Source: CAYRIY01 sp964424335
GTDB taxonomy: Bacteria > Bacillota > Limnochordia > DTU080 > RSA5
Direction: 5' to 3'
Assembly (NCBI GenBank): GCA_964424335.1
Contig: CAYRIY010000004.1
Location: forward strand, 1-64,000
Length of the DNA: 64,000 bases
Below are positions 48,555 to 56,362 of the stretch, one piece after another. The notes beneath the pieces are model-generated. The model did no database searches and was not told where the DNA came from. It saw only the letters and a program-made list of their open reading frames with translations. The translations under genes were made by a program, and so were the position numbers. Numbering within the stretch: the first letter of the stretch is position 1; every line of letters begins with the position of its first letter.

Positions 48555-50777
48555 ATTCCGCCCATCGCAGAAGTCATCGTCGACTTGCACGTACACGACG
48601 TCGACCGCGTGTTTCATTACGCTGTTCCCGCACATCTTTCCGATCGCTTGGCGATCGGTCACAGAGTCGCTGTGCCTTTTGGCCATCGTGACCGGGTCGA
48701 AGGGTATGTCGTCGGCCTCTCCGAGTCGAGCGACCGCTGTGACCTAAAGGCGATCGGAGAGATCTTGGACGACGATCCGCTGCTCTCGCCCGCTGCGATT
48801 GCCGCTGCCAAGTGGATGCGCGACTTTTACCTGTGTACGCTCTCACAAGCGCTGCAGTGCTTCCTGCCTCCAGGAGCCAGCCTGCGGTCGAAACAAAGGG
48901 CCAACGAGCAGACGCTCCTGGCCTACCAGGTCGATCGAATTGAACAGGCGGAGGCCGCCTTGCCTGAGCTCGAGCGCCGTGCCCCAAAGCAGGCCGCGGC
49001 GTTGAGATTGCTCCTTTCTCAAGGCCGACCCTGTGAACTGAAAATGCTCAGGCAAGCGGGCATCGGTCGGGATGCATTGGTGCGCCTGGTCGAAAAGGGA
49101 CTCGTCGCTCCCGTCCGCATTCGTGTAGGAAGGAGCCCCGTAGAAGCAAACTCCAGGCCAAGCCGTGCGCCGTACCGGCTCAGCTCCGTTCAAGACGCGG
49201 CCTTGCGGCGGATCGTCGGCAGCATAGAGCGGGGCGTCGCACAGTCCCACGTGCTTCAGGGCGTCACGGGGAGTGGCAAGACGGAAGTTTACCTCCAGGC
49301 GATCGACGAGGCGATGCGCCGAGGCCGTGGGGCGATCTTGCTCGTGCCAGAGATCGCCCTAACCGAGCAGACCGTGAGCCACCTCCAGGCGTATTTTGGA
49401 TCAAAGCTCGCAGTGCTTCACAGTCGCCTCTCCCTTGGCGAGCGGTTCGATCAGTGGCACTCGATCCATCGGGGAGAAGTCTCCATCGTGGTCGGAGCGC
49501 GATCCGCCGTCTTCGCGCCGGTGCAAAACCTCGGCCTGATCATTCTGGACGAAGAGCACGAGACGTCGTACAAGCAGGAGGAGGCGCCGCGATACCACGC
49601 CAGAGAGGTGGCATGGACGCGAGCGAAAGAAGAGAATGCCACGCTCGTACTCGGCTCCGCGACGCCCGCGCTCGAATCCCGCTTGGCGGCCGAGCGCGGC
49701 GAGCGATCCCACATCCTCCTTCCTGAGCGGATCGACGGCAGGCCGCTTCCGAACGTCGAAGTTGTAGACATGCGCAAGGAGCTCGCGGCGGGAAATCGGT
49801 CCGTCTTCAGCCGCTTGCTTTTCGACGGTTTGACCGCGGCCATCGCCCGAGGCGAGCAAGCGGTCTTGTTCATCAACCGCCGGGGCTTCGCTTCGTTTCT
49901 TCTTTGCCGTGAGTGTGGCTATGTGCCGGTGTGCGACCAGTGTGAAGTGAGTCTCACGTTCCATCAACCCGACTCGCTCCGCTGTCACTATTGCGATGCT
50001 CACGCGACGCTCAAAGGCGCGTGTCCCGTTTGCAAGGGACCCTACTTGCGGCCATTTGGCGGGGGCACCCAGCGCGTCGAACACGAGTTGAACACCGTGA
50101 TGCCACATGTTCGCACGATCCGCATGGACGTAGACACGACGCGGCGCAAGGGTTCGCACGGACGCATCCTGAGGGCGTTTGGCGAGGGCGCGTACGACGT
50201 GCTCATCGGCACGCAAATGATCGCGAAAGGGCTTCACTTTCCGGAAGTGACCCTCGTTGGGGTGGTGTCCGCGGACACCGGATTGCACTTTCCCGACTTC
50301 AGGGCCGCCGAACGCACATTTCAGCTCCTGACGCAGGTCGCAGGACGCGCCGGGCGGGGCGAGCGGGAAGGGCGTGTCATCATTCAGACCTACGCGCCCG
50401 ATCACTACGCGATCAAGGCTGCAATGGGTCACGATTATGAAGGGTTTTACAGGTTTGAGCTCGGATTTAGGAAGCGGGCAGGCTATCCTCCGTACACCTC
50501 GCTCGTGCGGTGTGTGTGGAGCGGCGAGGTCGAGGAGAACGTGATCCGGGCCGCGCAGGAAGGATGGGCGTCCCTCCATGCGATCGTCGGAGGTCCGGAG
50601 GTCGTGGGACCATGTCCCGCGCCCTTGGCGCGACTAAAGGGAAGGTACCGGTGGCACCTTTTGCTCAAAGGATCGCCAAGCGAGGTAAGGGAGGCGGCGC
50701 ACGCCTTGCGCACCTCTGAGCGGCGAAGAGACGACGTCCGTCTCGTTCTCGACGTCGACCCTGCGAACATGCTGTGA
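48555..50777 (+). CDS. priA: Primosomal protein N' (PriA helicase)
   Basis: Restarts stalled replication forks. The protein (about 740 residues) has an N-terminal DNA-binding domain (IAEVIVDLHVHDVDRVFHYAV), helicase motifs VLQGVTGSGKTEVYLQAI (Walker A), ILLVPEIALTEQ, LIILDEEHE (DEEH box), and a Zn-binding insert with cysteine pairs (CRECGYVPVCDQC, CHYCDAH, CPVCKG). GTQMIAKGLHFPEV and VAGRAGRG complete the helicase core. The homologous N-terminus starts at PPIAEVIVD, but no canonical start is in frame there. GGGGAG (48541-48546) lies 8 nt before an ATT at 48555. The first canonical codon is TTG 48585, which would remove 10 conserved residues. Confidence 0.94.
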   Translation: MPPIAEVIVDLHVHDVDRVFHYAVPAHLSDRLAIGHRVAVPFGHRDRVEGYVVGLSESSDRCDLKAIGEILDDDPLLSPAAIAAAKWMRDFYLCTLSQALQCFLPPGASLRSKQRANEQTLLAYQVDRIEQAEAALPELERRAPKQAAALRLLLSQGRPCELKMLRQAGIGRDALVRLVEKGLVAPVRIRVGRSPVEANSRPSRAPYRLSSVQDAALRRIVGSIERGVAQSHVLQGVTGSGKTEVYLQAIDEAMRRGRGAILLVPEIALTEQTVSHLQAYFGSKLAVLHSRLSLGERFDQWHSIHRGEVSIVVGARSAVFAPVQNLGLIILDEEHETSYKQEEAPRYHAREVAWTRAKEENATLVLGSATPALESRLAAERGERSHILLPERIDGRPLPNVEVVDMRKELAAGNRSVFSRLLFDGLTAAIARGEQAVLFINRRGFASFLLCRECGYVPVCDQCEVSLTFHQPDSLRCHYCDAHATLKGACPVCKGPYLRPFGGGTQRVEHELNTVMPHVRTIRMDVDTTRRKGSHGRILRAFGEGAYDVLIGTQMIAKGLHFPEVTLVGVVSADTGLHFPDFRAAERTFQLLTQVAGRAGRGEREGRVIIQTYAPDHYAIKAAMGHDYEGFYRFELGFRKRAGYPPYTSLVRCVWSGEVEENVIRAAQEGWASLHAIVGGPEVVGPCPAPLARLKGRYRWHLLLKGSPSEVREAAHALRTSERRRDDVRLVLDVDPANML

Positions 50778-50829
50778 CACCGACGGATTTATGGCGAGGC
50801 ACGGGTTTTTGGAAAGCGAGTGAGCCGAC

Positions 50830-51342
50830 ATGGCTGTACTGGAAATACGCAAGGAAGGCGACCCCGTACTGCGGGAGAAGGCGGCCCCGGTCGAGAAGGT
50901 GACGAAGCGGATCGCCAAGCTGATCAAGGACATGGAGGAAACGATGTACGCCGCCGACGGCGTCGGTCTGGCAGCGCCTCAGGTCGGGGTCCTCCTCAGG
51001 ATCTTCGTGGCAGACGCCGGCGAAGGCCCCATGACCTTTATCAATCCGGTGCTCGTCGAGGGCAAGGGGTCCCAGGTGGACAGCGAGGGGTGCCTGAGCA
51101 TCCCCGGAGTATACGGGTACGTGGATCGATACGAGTCCGTGGTCGTGACGGCGCAGGACGCCAAAGGAAAGTCCCGCCGCATCGAGGCGAGCGGCCTCAT
51201 GGCTCGGGTGATTCAGCACGAGATGGACCACCTTGACGGTATACTTTTCACGGACAAGGCCACGGGCGTCAGCCGTCCGGGCGATCAAGGTTCCCAGTCG
51301 GCGGCCGATGCCGACAGCGAACAACCTGCCGGGGGCGCGTGA
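50830..51342 (+). CDS. def: Peptide deformylase
   Basis: Removes the formyl group from nascent proteins. The 170-residue protein has all three motifs: GVGLAAPQ (residues 44-51), EGCLS (C88) and QHEMDH (H130, E131, H134), the metal ligands and base. A 30-residue hydrophilic C-terminal tail follows the catalytic domain. Next to fmt, as usual; its stop overlaps the fmt start by 1 bp. Confidence 0.96.
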   Translation: MAVLEIRKEGDPVLREKAAPVEKVTKRIAKLIKDMEETMYAADGVGLAAPQVGVLLRIFVADAGEGPMTFINPVLVEGKGSQVDSEGCLSIPGVYGYVDRYESVVVTAQDAKGKSRRIEASGLMARVIQHEMDHLDGILFTDKATGVSRPGDQGSQSAADADSEQPAGGA

Positions 51343-52271
51343 TGGGCTTGGACATCGTGTTCATGGGGACGCCGGAATTTGCCGTGCCGGCGCTCGAGCG
51401 ACTTTGCAAGTCGCCTCACACCGTGCGCGCGGTCGTGACCGCTCCGGATCGCCCAAGGGGCCGCGGACACGCCGTGCAGCCGACGCCGGTGGCGCGTGCG
51501 GCAAAGTCGCTCGGGCTCGAGGTGTGGAAGCCTGAGAGCGTAAGAGATGAAGGCTTTTTGGACAGGCTGAAATGTACGGGGGCGCACGCCGTTGCGCTGG
51601 TGGCTTACGGCAAGATCATCCCCCCGAGCGTCTTGGAGTGGCCGGAATTTGGCTGCATCAACGTCCACCCGTCGCTCTTGCCCAAGTATCGAGGCGCGTC
51701 GCCGATTCACGCCCCTCTTTTGCACGGCGATTCGACGACGGGTGTTACCACCATGTTCATGGACGAAGGATTGGACACCGGGGATATTCTACTCCAAGAG
51801 GAAATCCCGATCGAGCCGGACGACAACGCGGGCGATCTCCATGATCGGCTTGCAGCGCTTGGCGCTGATTTGTTGCTCACAACATTCGACGGACTCGAAC
51901 AGGGCTCGCTGCGGCGCGTGCCGCAAGACGACGAAAAGGCAACTTACGCGCCGAAAGTCGTGAAGGAGCAGATTCGCTGGGACATGCCTTCCACCCAGGT
52001 TGCCGCCCGCATTCGGGGTCTTTCGCCTTTTCCCGGAGCGTACACCTATATGGGTATGGCGCGGCTCAAGATTTTGCGGGCGGTCCCAGGACCTTTGGAG
52101 GTTTCCCTACCGCCAGGCGCGGTGGTCTCCCTATCGGAGGACGGCGTGGTCGTCGCTTGCAAGGAAGGTTCCGTCGTGATCCTCGAAGCGCAACCCGAAG
52201 GCAAATCGCCGTTGACCGCCGGGGTGTTTGTGGGGGGTTATGCTGCTCAAATCAAGGCAGGGTTTGCTTGA
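51342..52271 (+). CDS. fmt: Methionyl-tRNA formyltransferase
   Basis: Formylates Met-tRNA for initiation. The 309-residue protein has VFMGTPEFAVPALERL at the N-terminus, PDRPRGRGHAVQPTPV, INVHPSLLPKYRGASPIHAPLLHGD with the Asn/His catalytic residues, and MFMDEGLDTGDILLQ with the catalytic Asp. A C-terminal Formyl_trans_C domain follows. ATG at 51342 is given; the adjacent GTG at 51339 is an alternative. Confidence 0.95.
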   Translation: MGLDIVFMGTPEFAVPALERLCKSPHTVRAVVTAPDRPRGRGHAVQPTPVARAAKSLGLEVWKPESVRDEGFLDRLKCTGAHAVALVAYGKIIPPSVLEWPEFGCINVHPSLLPKYRGASPIHAPLLHGDSTTGVTTMFMDEGLDTGDILLQEEIPIEPDDNAGDLHDRLAALGADLLLTTFDGLEQGSLRRVPQDDEKATYAPKVVKEQIRWDMPSTQVAARIRGLSPFPGAYTYMGMARLKILRAVPGPLEVSLPPGAVVSLSEDGVVVACKEGSVVILEAQPEGKSPLTAGVFVGGYAAQIKAGFA

Positions 52272-52385
52272 CAGAGCAAACCGCGCCAAGGTATTTTCTA
52301 GAGTGGAGGAGCGGTTTCAAGGCTCCTCATAGGTTTCCATCGCCCTTTGGACTTTTATGATGTTTATATGGAGGTCATGGGAAGC

Positions 52386-53090
52386 ATGTCATTCATTGAC
52401 TTTATCGATCCAATCGGATTTATGCTCCTGATCCCCGCCTTCGCGCTCGCGATGTACGCCCAGTTCAAGGTGCAGTCGACGTTTGCCAAGTACCTACAAG
52501 TGCGGGCAAAAAGCGGAATCACGGGAGCGCAGGTGGCCCGGACGCTTCTCAACGACGCCGGATTGCACGACGTGCCGGTAGAGGTGATTCCGGGACGGCT
52601 GACCGACCACTACGATCCCAGGTCGCGCACAATGCGACTGTCGCCGGACGTGTACCACGGCACCTCCGTCGCATCGCTCGGCGTTGCCGCGCACGAGACA
52701 GGGCACGCGCTCCAGCACGCGGAAAACTACGTCCCGCTGACGATTCGCAATCAGATTTTCCCGATCGCCGCCTTCGGTTCGCAGCTTGCGATGCCGCTCT
52801 TTCTCATCGGCCTGATCTTTGCGTCTCCAGGTGTCAGTGGTTGGTTCATGGATCTTGGCATTTGGTTGTTCACCGCAGCCGTCGCGTTTCAAGTCGTCAC
52901 GCTGCCGGTCGAGTTCAACGCGAGCTCGAGGGCCATGAAGCTCTTGGTCGATCGAGGCTTCATCGATCGGGATGAGGCCCCGCGCACGCGCGCCGTCTTG
53001 AGCGCTGCGGCCCTGACCTATGTGGCGGCCGCGGCCGTGGCGGCGCTGCAGTTGCTCCGGCTCGTCCTCCTGCGTAATTCGAGGGATTAA
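52386..53090 (+). CDS. Neutral zinc metallopeptidase, YugP-like
   Basis: A 234-residue membrane protein with a short N-terminal anchor (IGFMLLIPAFALAMYAQFKV), the HExxH motif AAHETGHALQHAE (H103, E104, H107), and hydrophobic segments after it (LAMPLFLIGLIFASPG and YVAAAAVAALQLLRLVLL). It matches the Bacillus YugP family (peptidase family of membrane-bound zinc metalloproteases) whose substrates are not known. ATG at 52386 follows GGAGG at 11 nt; earlier starts at 52347 and 52377 are possible. Its stop overlaps the rsmB start (TAATG). Confidence 0.85.
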   Translation: MSFIDFIDPIGFMLLIPAFALAMYAQFKVQSTFAKYLQVRAKSGITGAQVARTLLNDAGLHDVPVEVIPGRLTDHYDPRSRTMRLSPDVYHGTSVASLGVAAHETGHALQHAENYVPLTIRNQIFPIAAFGSQLAMPLFLIGLIFASPGVSGWFMDLGIWLFTAAVAFQVVTLPVEFNASSRAMKLLVDRGFIDRDEAPRTRAVLSAAALTYVAAAAVAALQLLRLVLLRNSRD

Positions 53091-54493
53091 TGCGGGGGCC
53101 AAGTCGGGCGCGCCTCGCGGCGGCGCATGTGCTCGAGCGGGTCGAAACGAAAGGGGCCTTTGCTCCGATCGCGTTGACTTCGGCCATCCAGTCGCACGAC
53201 CTCGCGCCTATGGATCGCAATTTGGCTACGGAAATCGTGTATGGCGTCCTCCGCTGGCGAGGACGCCTTGATTTTTACCTCTCGCGCTTTTCAAAGCGCA
53301 GGATCGGCTCCCTTTCGCCTTGGGTGCGAAACGCCATGCGGATCGGCGCCTTTCACGTTCTTTTCCACGACTCGGTCCCTATACCAGTGGCGCTCAGCGA
53401 GAGCGTGGAGCTCGCGAAGGTGAAAGAGCGCTACGCTGCGGGCTACGTGAACGCGGTCCTCCGAGCATTCGTGCGGGGGCGCGCCTCGGTGCGTTTCCCA
53501 GATCCAGACAAGGACATTGCCTCCTACCTCGAGACGTGGGAATCCCATCCAAGATGGCTCGTAGAGCGCTGGCTCGCCGCGTGGGGAAATGAAGGCGCCA
53601 GGTCTCTTTGCGCTACGAACAACGCGCCCGCCGACATCACCTTGCGGGTCAACGTCGCCAAAACTTCCGTCGAGGATGTGAGGGCGGGGCTGCTCAGTGT
53701 GGGAATCGAACCGAGCATGGGGCGTTTGACTCCGCATGCGCTCCGGGTTCGGGCCGCGGGCTCGGTCGAGGGCCTACCAGGCTTTGAGCAAGGTCTCTTC
53801 CACATTCAGGACGAGGGCTCTCAACTTGTCGGTTGGGCGGTGGCCCCGGACGGGCGCGGCCCCATCGCCGATGTTTGCGCCGGGCCGGGAGGGAAGACGA
53901 CACACTTGGCCGAGCTTTGGCACGTTCGCTCAGGCCGAACCGAGCCCCCTGTGAGCGCCCCGATCGTCGCGTTCGACCTCCACGACCATCGCACAGCGCT
54001 CATAACAAGCAGTGCGGCCCGCCTGGGGCTGGATCGGCTCATCCGCGTCCACACAGCCGATGCGCGTGCGATCAGCCCCGATGTGTACGGCACGTTCTCT
54101 CGGGTGCTCGTCGACGCGCCCTGCACAGGGACAGGCGTCCTGCGTCGCCGCCCCGATCTGCGCTGGCAAAAGTCGCCCGAGGACGTCGCAGCGCTCGTCC
54201 AAACGCAGCGGGAGATCCTTACCGGCGCCGAGCGGCTGGTAGCAAAAGGAGGCACGCTGGTCTACTCCACGTGCAGCCTCGAGCCCGAAGAAAACATCGA
54301 AAACGCACGGTGGTTCCTGGCACGGTTCCCCGAATTTCGGCCCGAGTCGATGGCGGACGACCTCCCATCGCTCGCGAACCTTGCAAGAGATCGATTCGCG
54401 CTCGATGGAGCCGCGCTGCAACTTGCGCCACATTTGGACGGGACGGATGGTATGTTTATTTTCCGAGCGATTCGACGAGAAGTTGGAAAATGA
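53090..54493 (+). CDS. rsmB: 16S rRNA (cytosine-967 C5) methyltransferase
   Basis: Methylates C967 of 16S rRNA using SAM. The 467-residue protein has an N-terminal NusB-like RNA-binding domain (RLAAAHVLERVE, DRNLATEIVYGVLRWRG, AALSESVELAK-like) and a C-terminal Rossmann methyltransferase: ADVCAGPGGKTTHLAEL (SAM), VDAPCTGTGVLRRRPDLRW (first catalytic Cys) and YSTCSLEPEENIEN (second Cys). The N-terminal Met is at 53090, in a 1-bp overlap with the protease stop. Confidence 0.94.
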   Translation: MRGPSRARLAAAHVLERVETKGAFAPIALTSAIQSHDLAPMDRNLATEIVYGVLRWRGRLDFYLSRFSKRRIGSLSPWVRNAMRIGAFHVLFHDSVPIPVALSESVELAKVKERYAAGYVNAVLRAFVRGRASVRFPDPDKDIASYLETWESHPRWLVERWLAAWGNEGARSLCATNNAPADITLRVNVAKTSVEDVRAGLLSVGIEPSMGRLTPHALRVRAAGSVEGLPGFEQGLFHIQDEGSQLVGWAVAPDGRGPIADVCAGPGGKTTHLAELWHVRSGRTEPPVSAPIVAFDLHDHRTALITSSAARLGLDRLIRVHTADARAISPDVYGTFSRVLVDAPCTGTGVLRRRPDLRWQKSPEDVAALVQTQREILTGAERLVAKGGTLVYSTCSLEPEENIENARWFLARFPEFRPESMADDLPSLANLARDRFALDGAALQLAPHLDGTDGMFIFRAIRREVGK

Positions 54494-54566
54494 AGGAGTG
54501 ATTGGAATCGCGGGGAATTCTTGACAAAATTTACTGGCGACCGCTATAAGGAGGATCTCCATAAGT

Positions 54567-55361
54567 ATGGCTTCACGACCGATCCGAGTGATGATCGCCG
54601 ACAACAACGTCGAGCTGTGTCGAACGATCCAAGAGTTCTTGACCACGCAAGGGGACATGGAGATCGCTGCAATCGCGCACGACGGCAAGGAAGCGTTGGA
54701 CCGAATGGAGGAGGCGAGGCCCGACGTCGTCGTGCTCGACATCACGATGCCCAACCTCGACGGCATGGCCGTCCTGGAAAGGATGGGGAGCCTCAACCTA
54801 AACCCACGGCCGACGGTCATCGTGCTGACCGCCATGGGGCGGGAGGACATCATCCAAAGGTTTACCGAGCTTGGGGCTGAGTATTTCATTATCAAGCCAT
54901 TCGACCTCGAGCTGCTCGCCGAACGCATCCGACAATTTTCGAGCGGGTCCGGATCGGCGCTCGTGGGCGAGGCGAGGGGTGATCGGGGCCTCGTCCGGGG
55001 CGTAGAAGATGCCTCACTTACCGTCACGCAGCTCCTTCACCGCATGGGCGTCCCGCCGAATTTCAAAGGTTACAACTACTTGCGTGACGGCGTTTTGATG
55101 GTGCTGCGCGACACGCAGTTGCTTGGCGGCGCATTGACAAAGCGGCTCTACCCCGAACTTGCGGAGAAGTATCGCACGACGCCCGGCGGGGTGGAAGCGG
55201 CCATTCGAAACGCGGTGCTGGCATGTTATGAGCGCGGCAATCGCGAGTTTATCGACGAGCTGTGCGGCCAGGGACCGAGAGCAAAAAAGACATGTCCCAC
55301 TAACTCGATGGTCATCGCAAAGCTTGCCGACCACATTCGCTTGCAGCAAAAGGTCGGGTAA
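54567..55361 (+). CDS. spo0A: Spo0A-family response regulator with divergent key residues
   Basis: A 264-residue two-domain regulator colinear with Spo0A, the master sporulation switch. The receiver keeps the phospho-acceptor Asp (VVVLDITMPNLDG, D58), T88 and K110 (IIKPFD), but the metal-binding acidic pair reads D12-N13 (IADNN) instead of DD. The C-terminal domain has MGVPPNFKGYNYLRDGVL, ALTKRLYPELAEKY, then TTPGGVEAAIRNAV where Spo0A has TTASRVERAIRHAI. G207-G208 replaces SR, A211 replaces R and N215 replaces H in the DNA-reading helix. AAGGAGG precedes the ATG. It is not next to spoIVB, the usual site. Confidence 0.82.
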   Translation: MASRPIRVMIADNNVELCRTIQEFLTTQGDMEIAAIAHDGKEALDRMEEARPDVVVLDITMPNLDGMAVLERMGSLNLNPRPTVIVLTAMGREDIIQRFTELGAEYFIIKPFDLELLAERIRQFSSGSGSALVGEARGDRGLVRGVEDASLTVTQLLHRMGVPPNFKGYNYLRDGVLMVLRDTQLLGGALTKRLYPELAEKYRTTPGGVEAAIRNAVLACYERGNREFIDELCGQGPRAKKTCPTNSMVIAKLADHIRLQQKVG

Positions 55362-55375
55362 TAACCAGCGACGCG

Positions 55376-55618
55376 CTACTCACCGGGCGGCGGGCTCGCC
55401 AAGCGCCGCCCCGATCTTGAGTATTGCTCCATCTCTCTGAGCAAGTCGTCCAAGAGCTTGATTTGTTGTTCTTTGAGCCGCACGATCCGCAGCACTTTCT
55501 GGTGCAGTTGGGGGGCGCGCGTGCTTAGCATGAGGTCTTGATAGTCATTTCGCAGGAGAAGGCGTTCAAGGAGCAGGAGCTTTTCAGTAAGGTGCTCGTG
55601 CACTTTGCGTTCCCACAC
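55376..55618 (-). CDS. Small helical hypothetical protein
   Basis: A frame of 80 residues from GTG 55618 (117 from the first upstream start) encoding mostly leucine-rich helix: VHEHLTEKLLLLERLLLRND, YQDLMLSTRAPQLHQKVLRIV, LKEQQIKLLDDLLREMEQY. A coiled coil is likely. The start is uncertain since no clear ribosome site is seen. No family is recognised. It lies convergent with spo0A and ends 14 bp from it. Real-gene status is moderate. Confidence 0.4.
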   Translation of the reverse strand: MWERKVHEHLTEKLLLLERLLLRNDYQDLMLSTRAPQLHQKVLRIVRLKEQQIKLLDDLLREMEQYSRSGRRLASPPPGE

Positions 55619-55756
55619 CCTTGTCGTCCGTGGCCTATCGCACGCGGGACGGATGACGTTTTCTACAATCACACTATGCATCGGCCGTGCGAAAGGCGCG
55701 GGCAAAGCCGCTCCATCTTGATTACTCAAGGCCCAATCGGCTACACTATTGAATGA

Positions 55757-55792
55757 GAAAGAGCCCAGCGCTATATTCCGCCGGGCTCTTTC
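55757..55792 (-). terminator. Inverted repeat, probable terminator after tRNA-Pro
   Basis: GAAAGAGCCC (55757-55766) pairs perfectly with GGGCTCTTTC (55783-55792) across a 16-nt loop. On the minus strand it follows tRNA-Pro and is trailed by TTTCTCATT. A weaker element, CGCC-loop-GGCG followed by TTTTTT, sits at 55800-55815 on the same strand. Confidence 0.6.
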
Positions 55793-55839
55793 CCACTAAA
55801 AAACCGCCTATGGGCGCCGCCACGAAGGGGCGACGATGT

Positions 55840-55917
55840 TGGTCGGGGCGGCCAGATTTGAACTGGCGACCTCTGCGTCCCGAACGCAGCGCTCTAGCCA
55901 AGCTGAGCCACGCCCCG
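55840..55917 (-). tRNA. tRNA-Pro (anticodon CGG)
   Basis: On the minus strand, a CGGGGCG acceptor stem pairs with CGCCCCG followed by A and an encoded CCA. The anticodon arm is CTGCG-TTCGGGA-CGCAG, giving anticodon CGG for CCG codons. The D-arm (GGCTCAGCTTGGCTAGAGC) and T-arm (GCCAG TTCAAAT CTGGC) are standard. Confidence 0.97.
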
Positions 55918-55947
55918 ATGCAACATCAATAATTCTAGCCCAACGTC

Positions 55948-56244
55948 TTAGGGGTTGTCAATGGGCGTTGCACCTGGTTGAGTCATAAATGGATCGTTGG
56001 TGACGTCGAGACGCTCGGCCGCAAATGCGTAAAACTTTTTGAGCGTCATCGCAAGCCTGCGGCGGTATGCAGCAGACGACGATGTCGAAAGGAACGCCTG
56101 GATGTCCTCAGGCCTGCTGTTTTGGATGAGAAATCGCAAGTAGCGGCTTGCGTCGCCGACATAGTAATACTCAGACTTGATTCCTTGATCGTATAGGTAC
56201 TCGAGGTACGCCGTTAGAAAATGTACCCTGGCTTGTTTGCTCAC
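55948..56244 (-). CDS. Orphan tyrosine-recombinase core-binding-type domain protein
   Basis: A 98-residue product from GTG 56244 resembling the N-terminal SAM-like (core-binding) domain of XerC/D-type recombinases: FLTAYLEYLYDQGIKSEYYY, ASRYLRFLIQNS, PEDIQAFLSTSSSAAYRRRL and LKKFYAFAAERLDVTNDPF, whose last part matches the usual end of this domain. The catalytic domain (R-H-R-Y) is missing, and the frame stops 30 bp before the tRNA-Pro gene, on the same strand. It may be a truncated integrase left at a tRNA site or a small stand-alone DNA-binding protein. Confidence in the fold is moderate. Confidence 0.6.
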   Translation of the reverse strand: MSKQARVHFLTAYLEYLYDQGIKSEYYYVGDASRYLRFLIQNSRPEDIQAFLSTSSSAAYRRRLAMTLKKFYAFAAERLDVTNDPFMTQPGATPIDNP

Positions 56245-56362
56245 AGGTCGACCACACACCTTTGATTGGCGAAAAAGCCTTGCGTATGTGGTAGTGTTGC
56301 CGCAGAGGCCTTGGCACATTTCCCAGCACTCGATTCCTCGCTCGGCAGAAATGGGGAAGTTA

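Noticed and set aside
54521..54550. TTGACA-18-TATAAG before spo0A as a sigma-A promoter
   Set aside because: The -10 overlaps the AAGGAGG ribosome site, so a transcript from it would lose that site. Could be a real leaderless start, but not counted.
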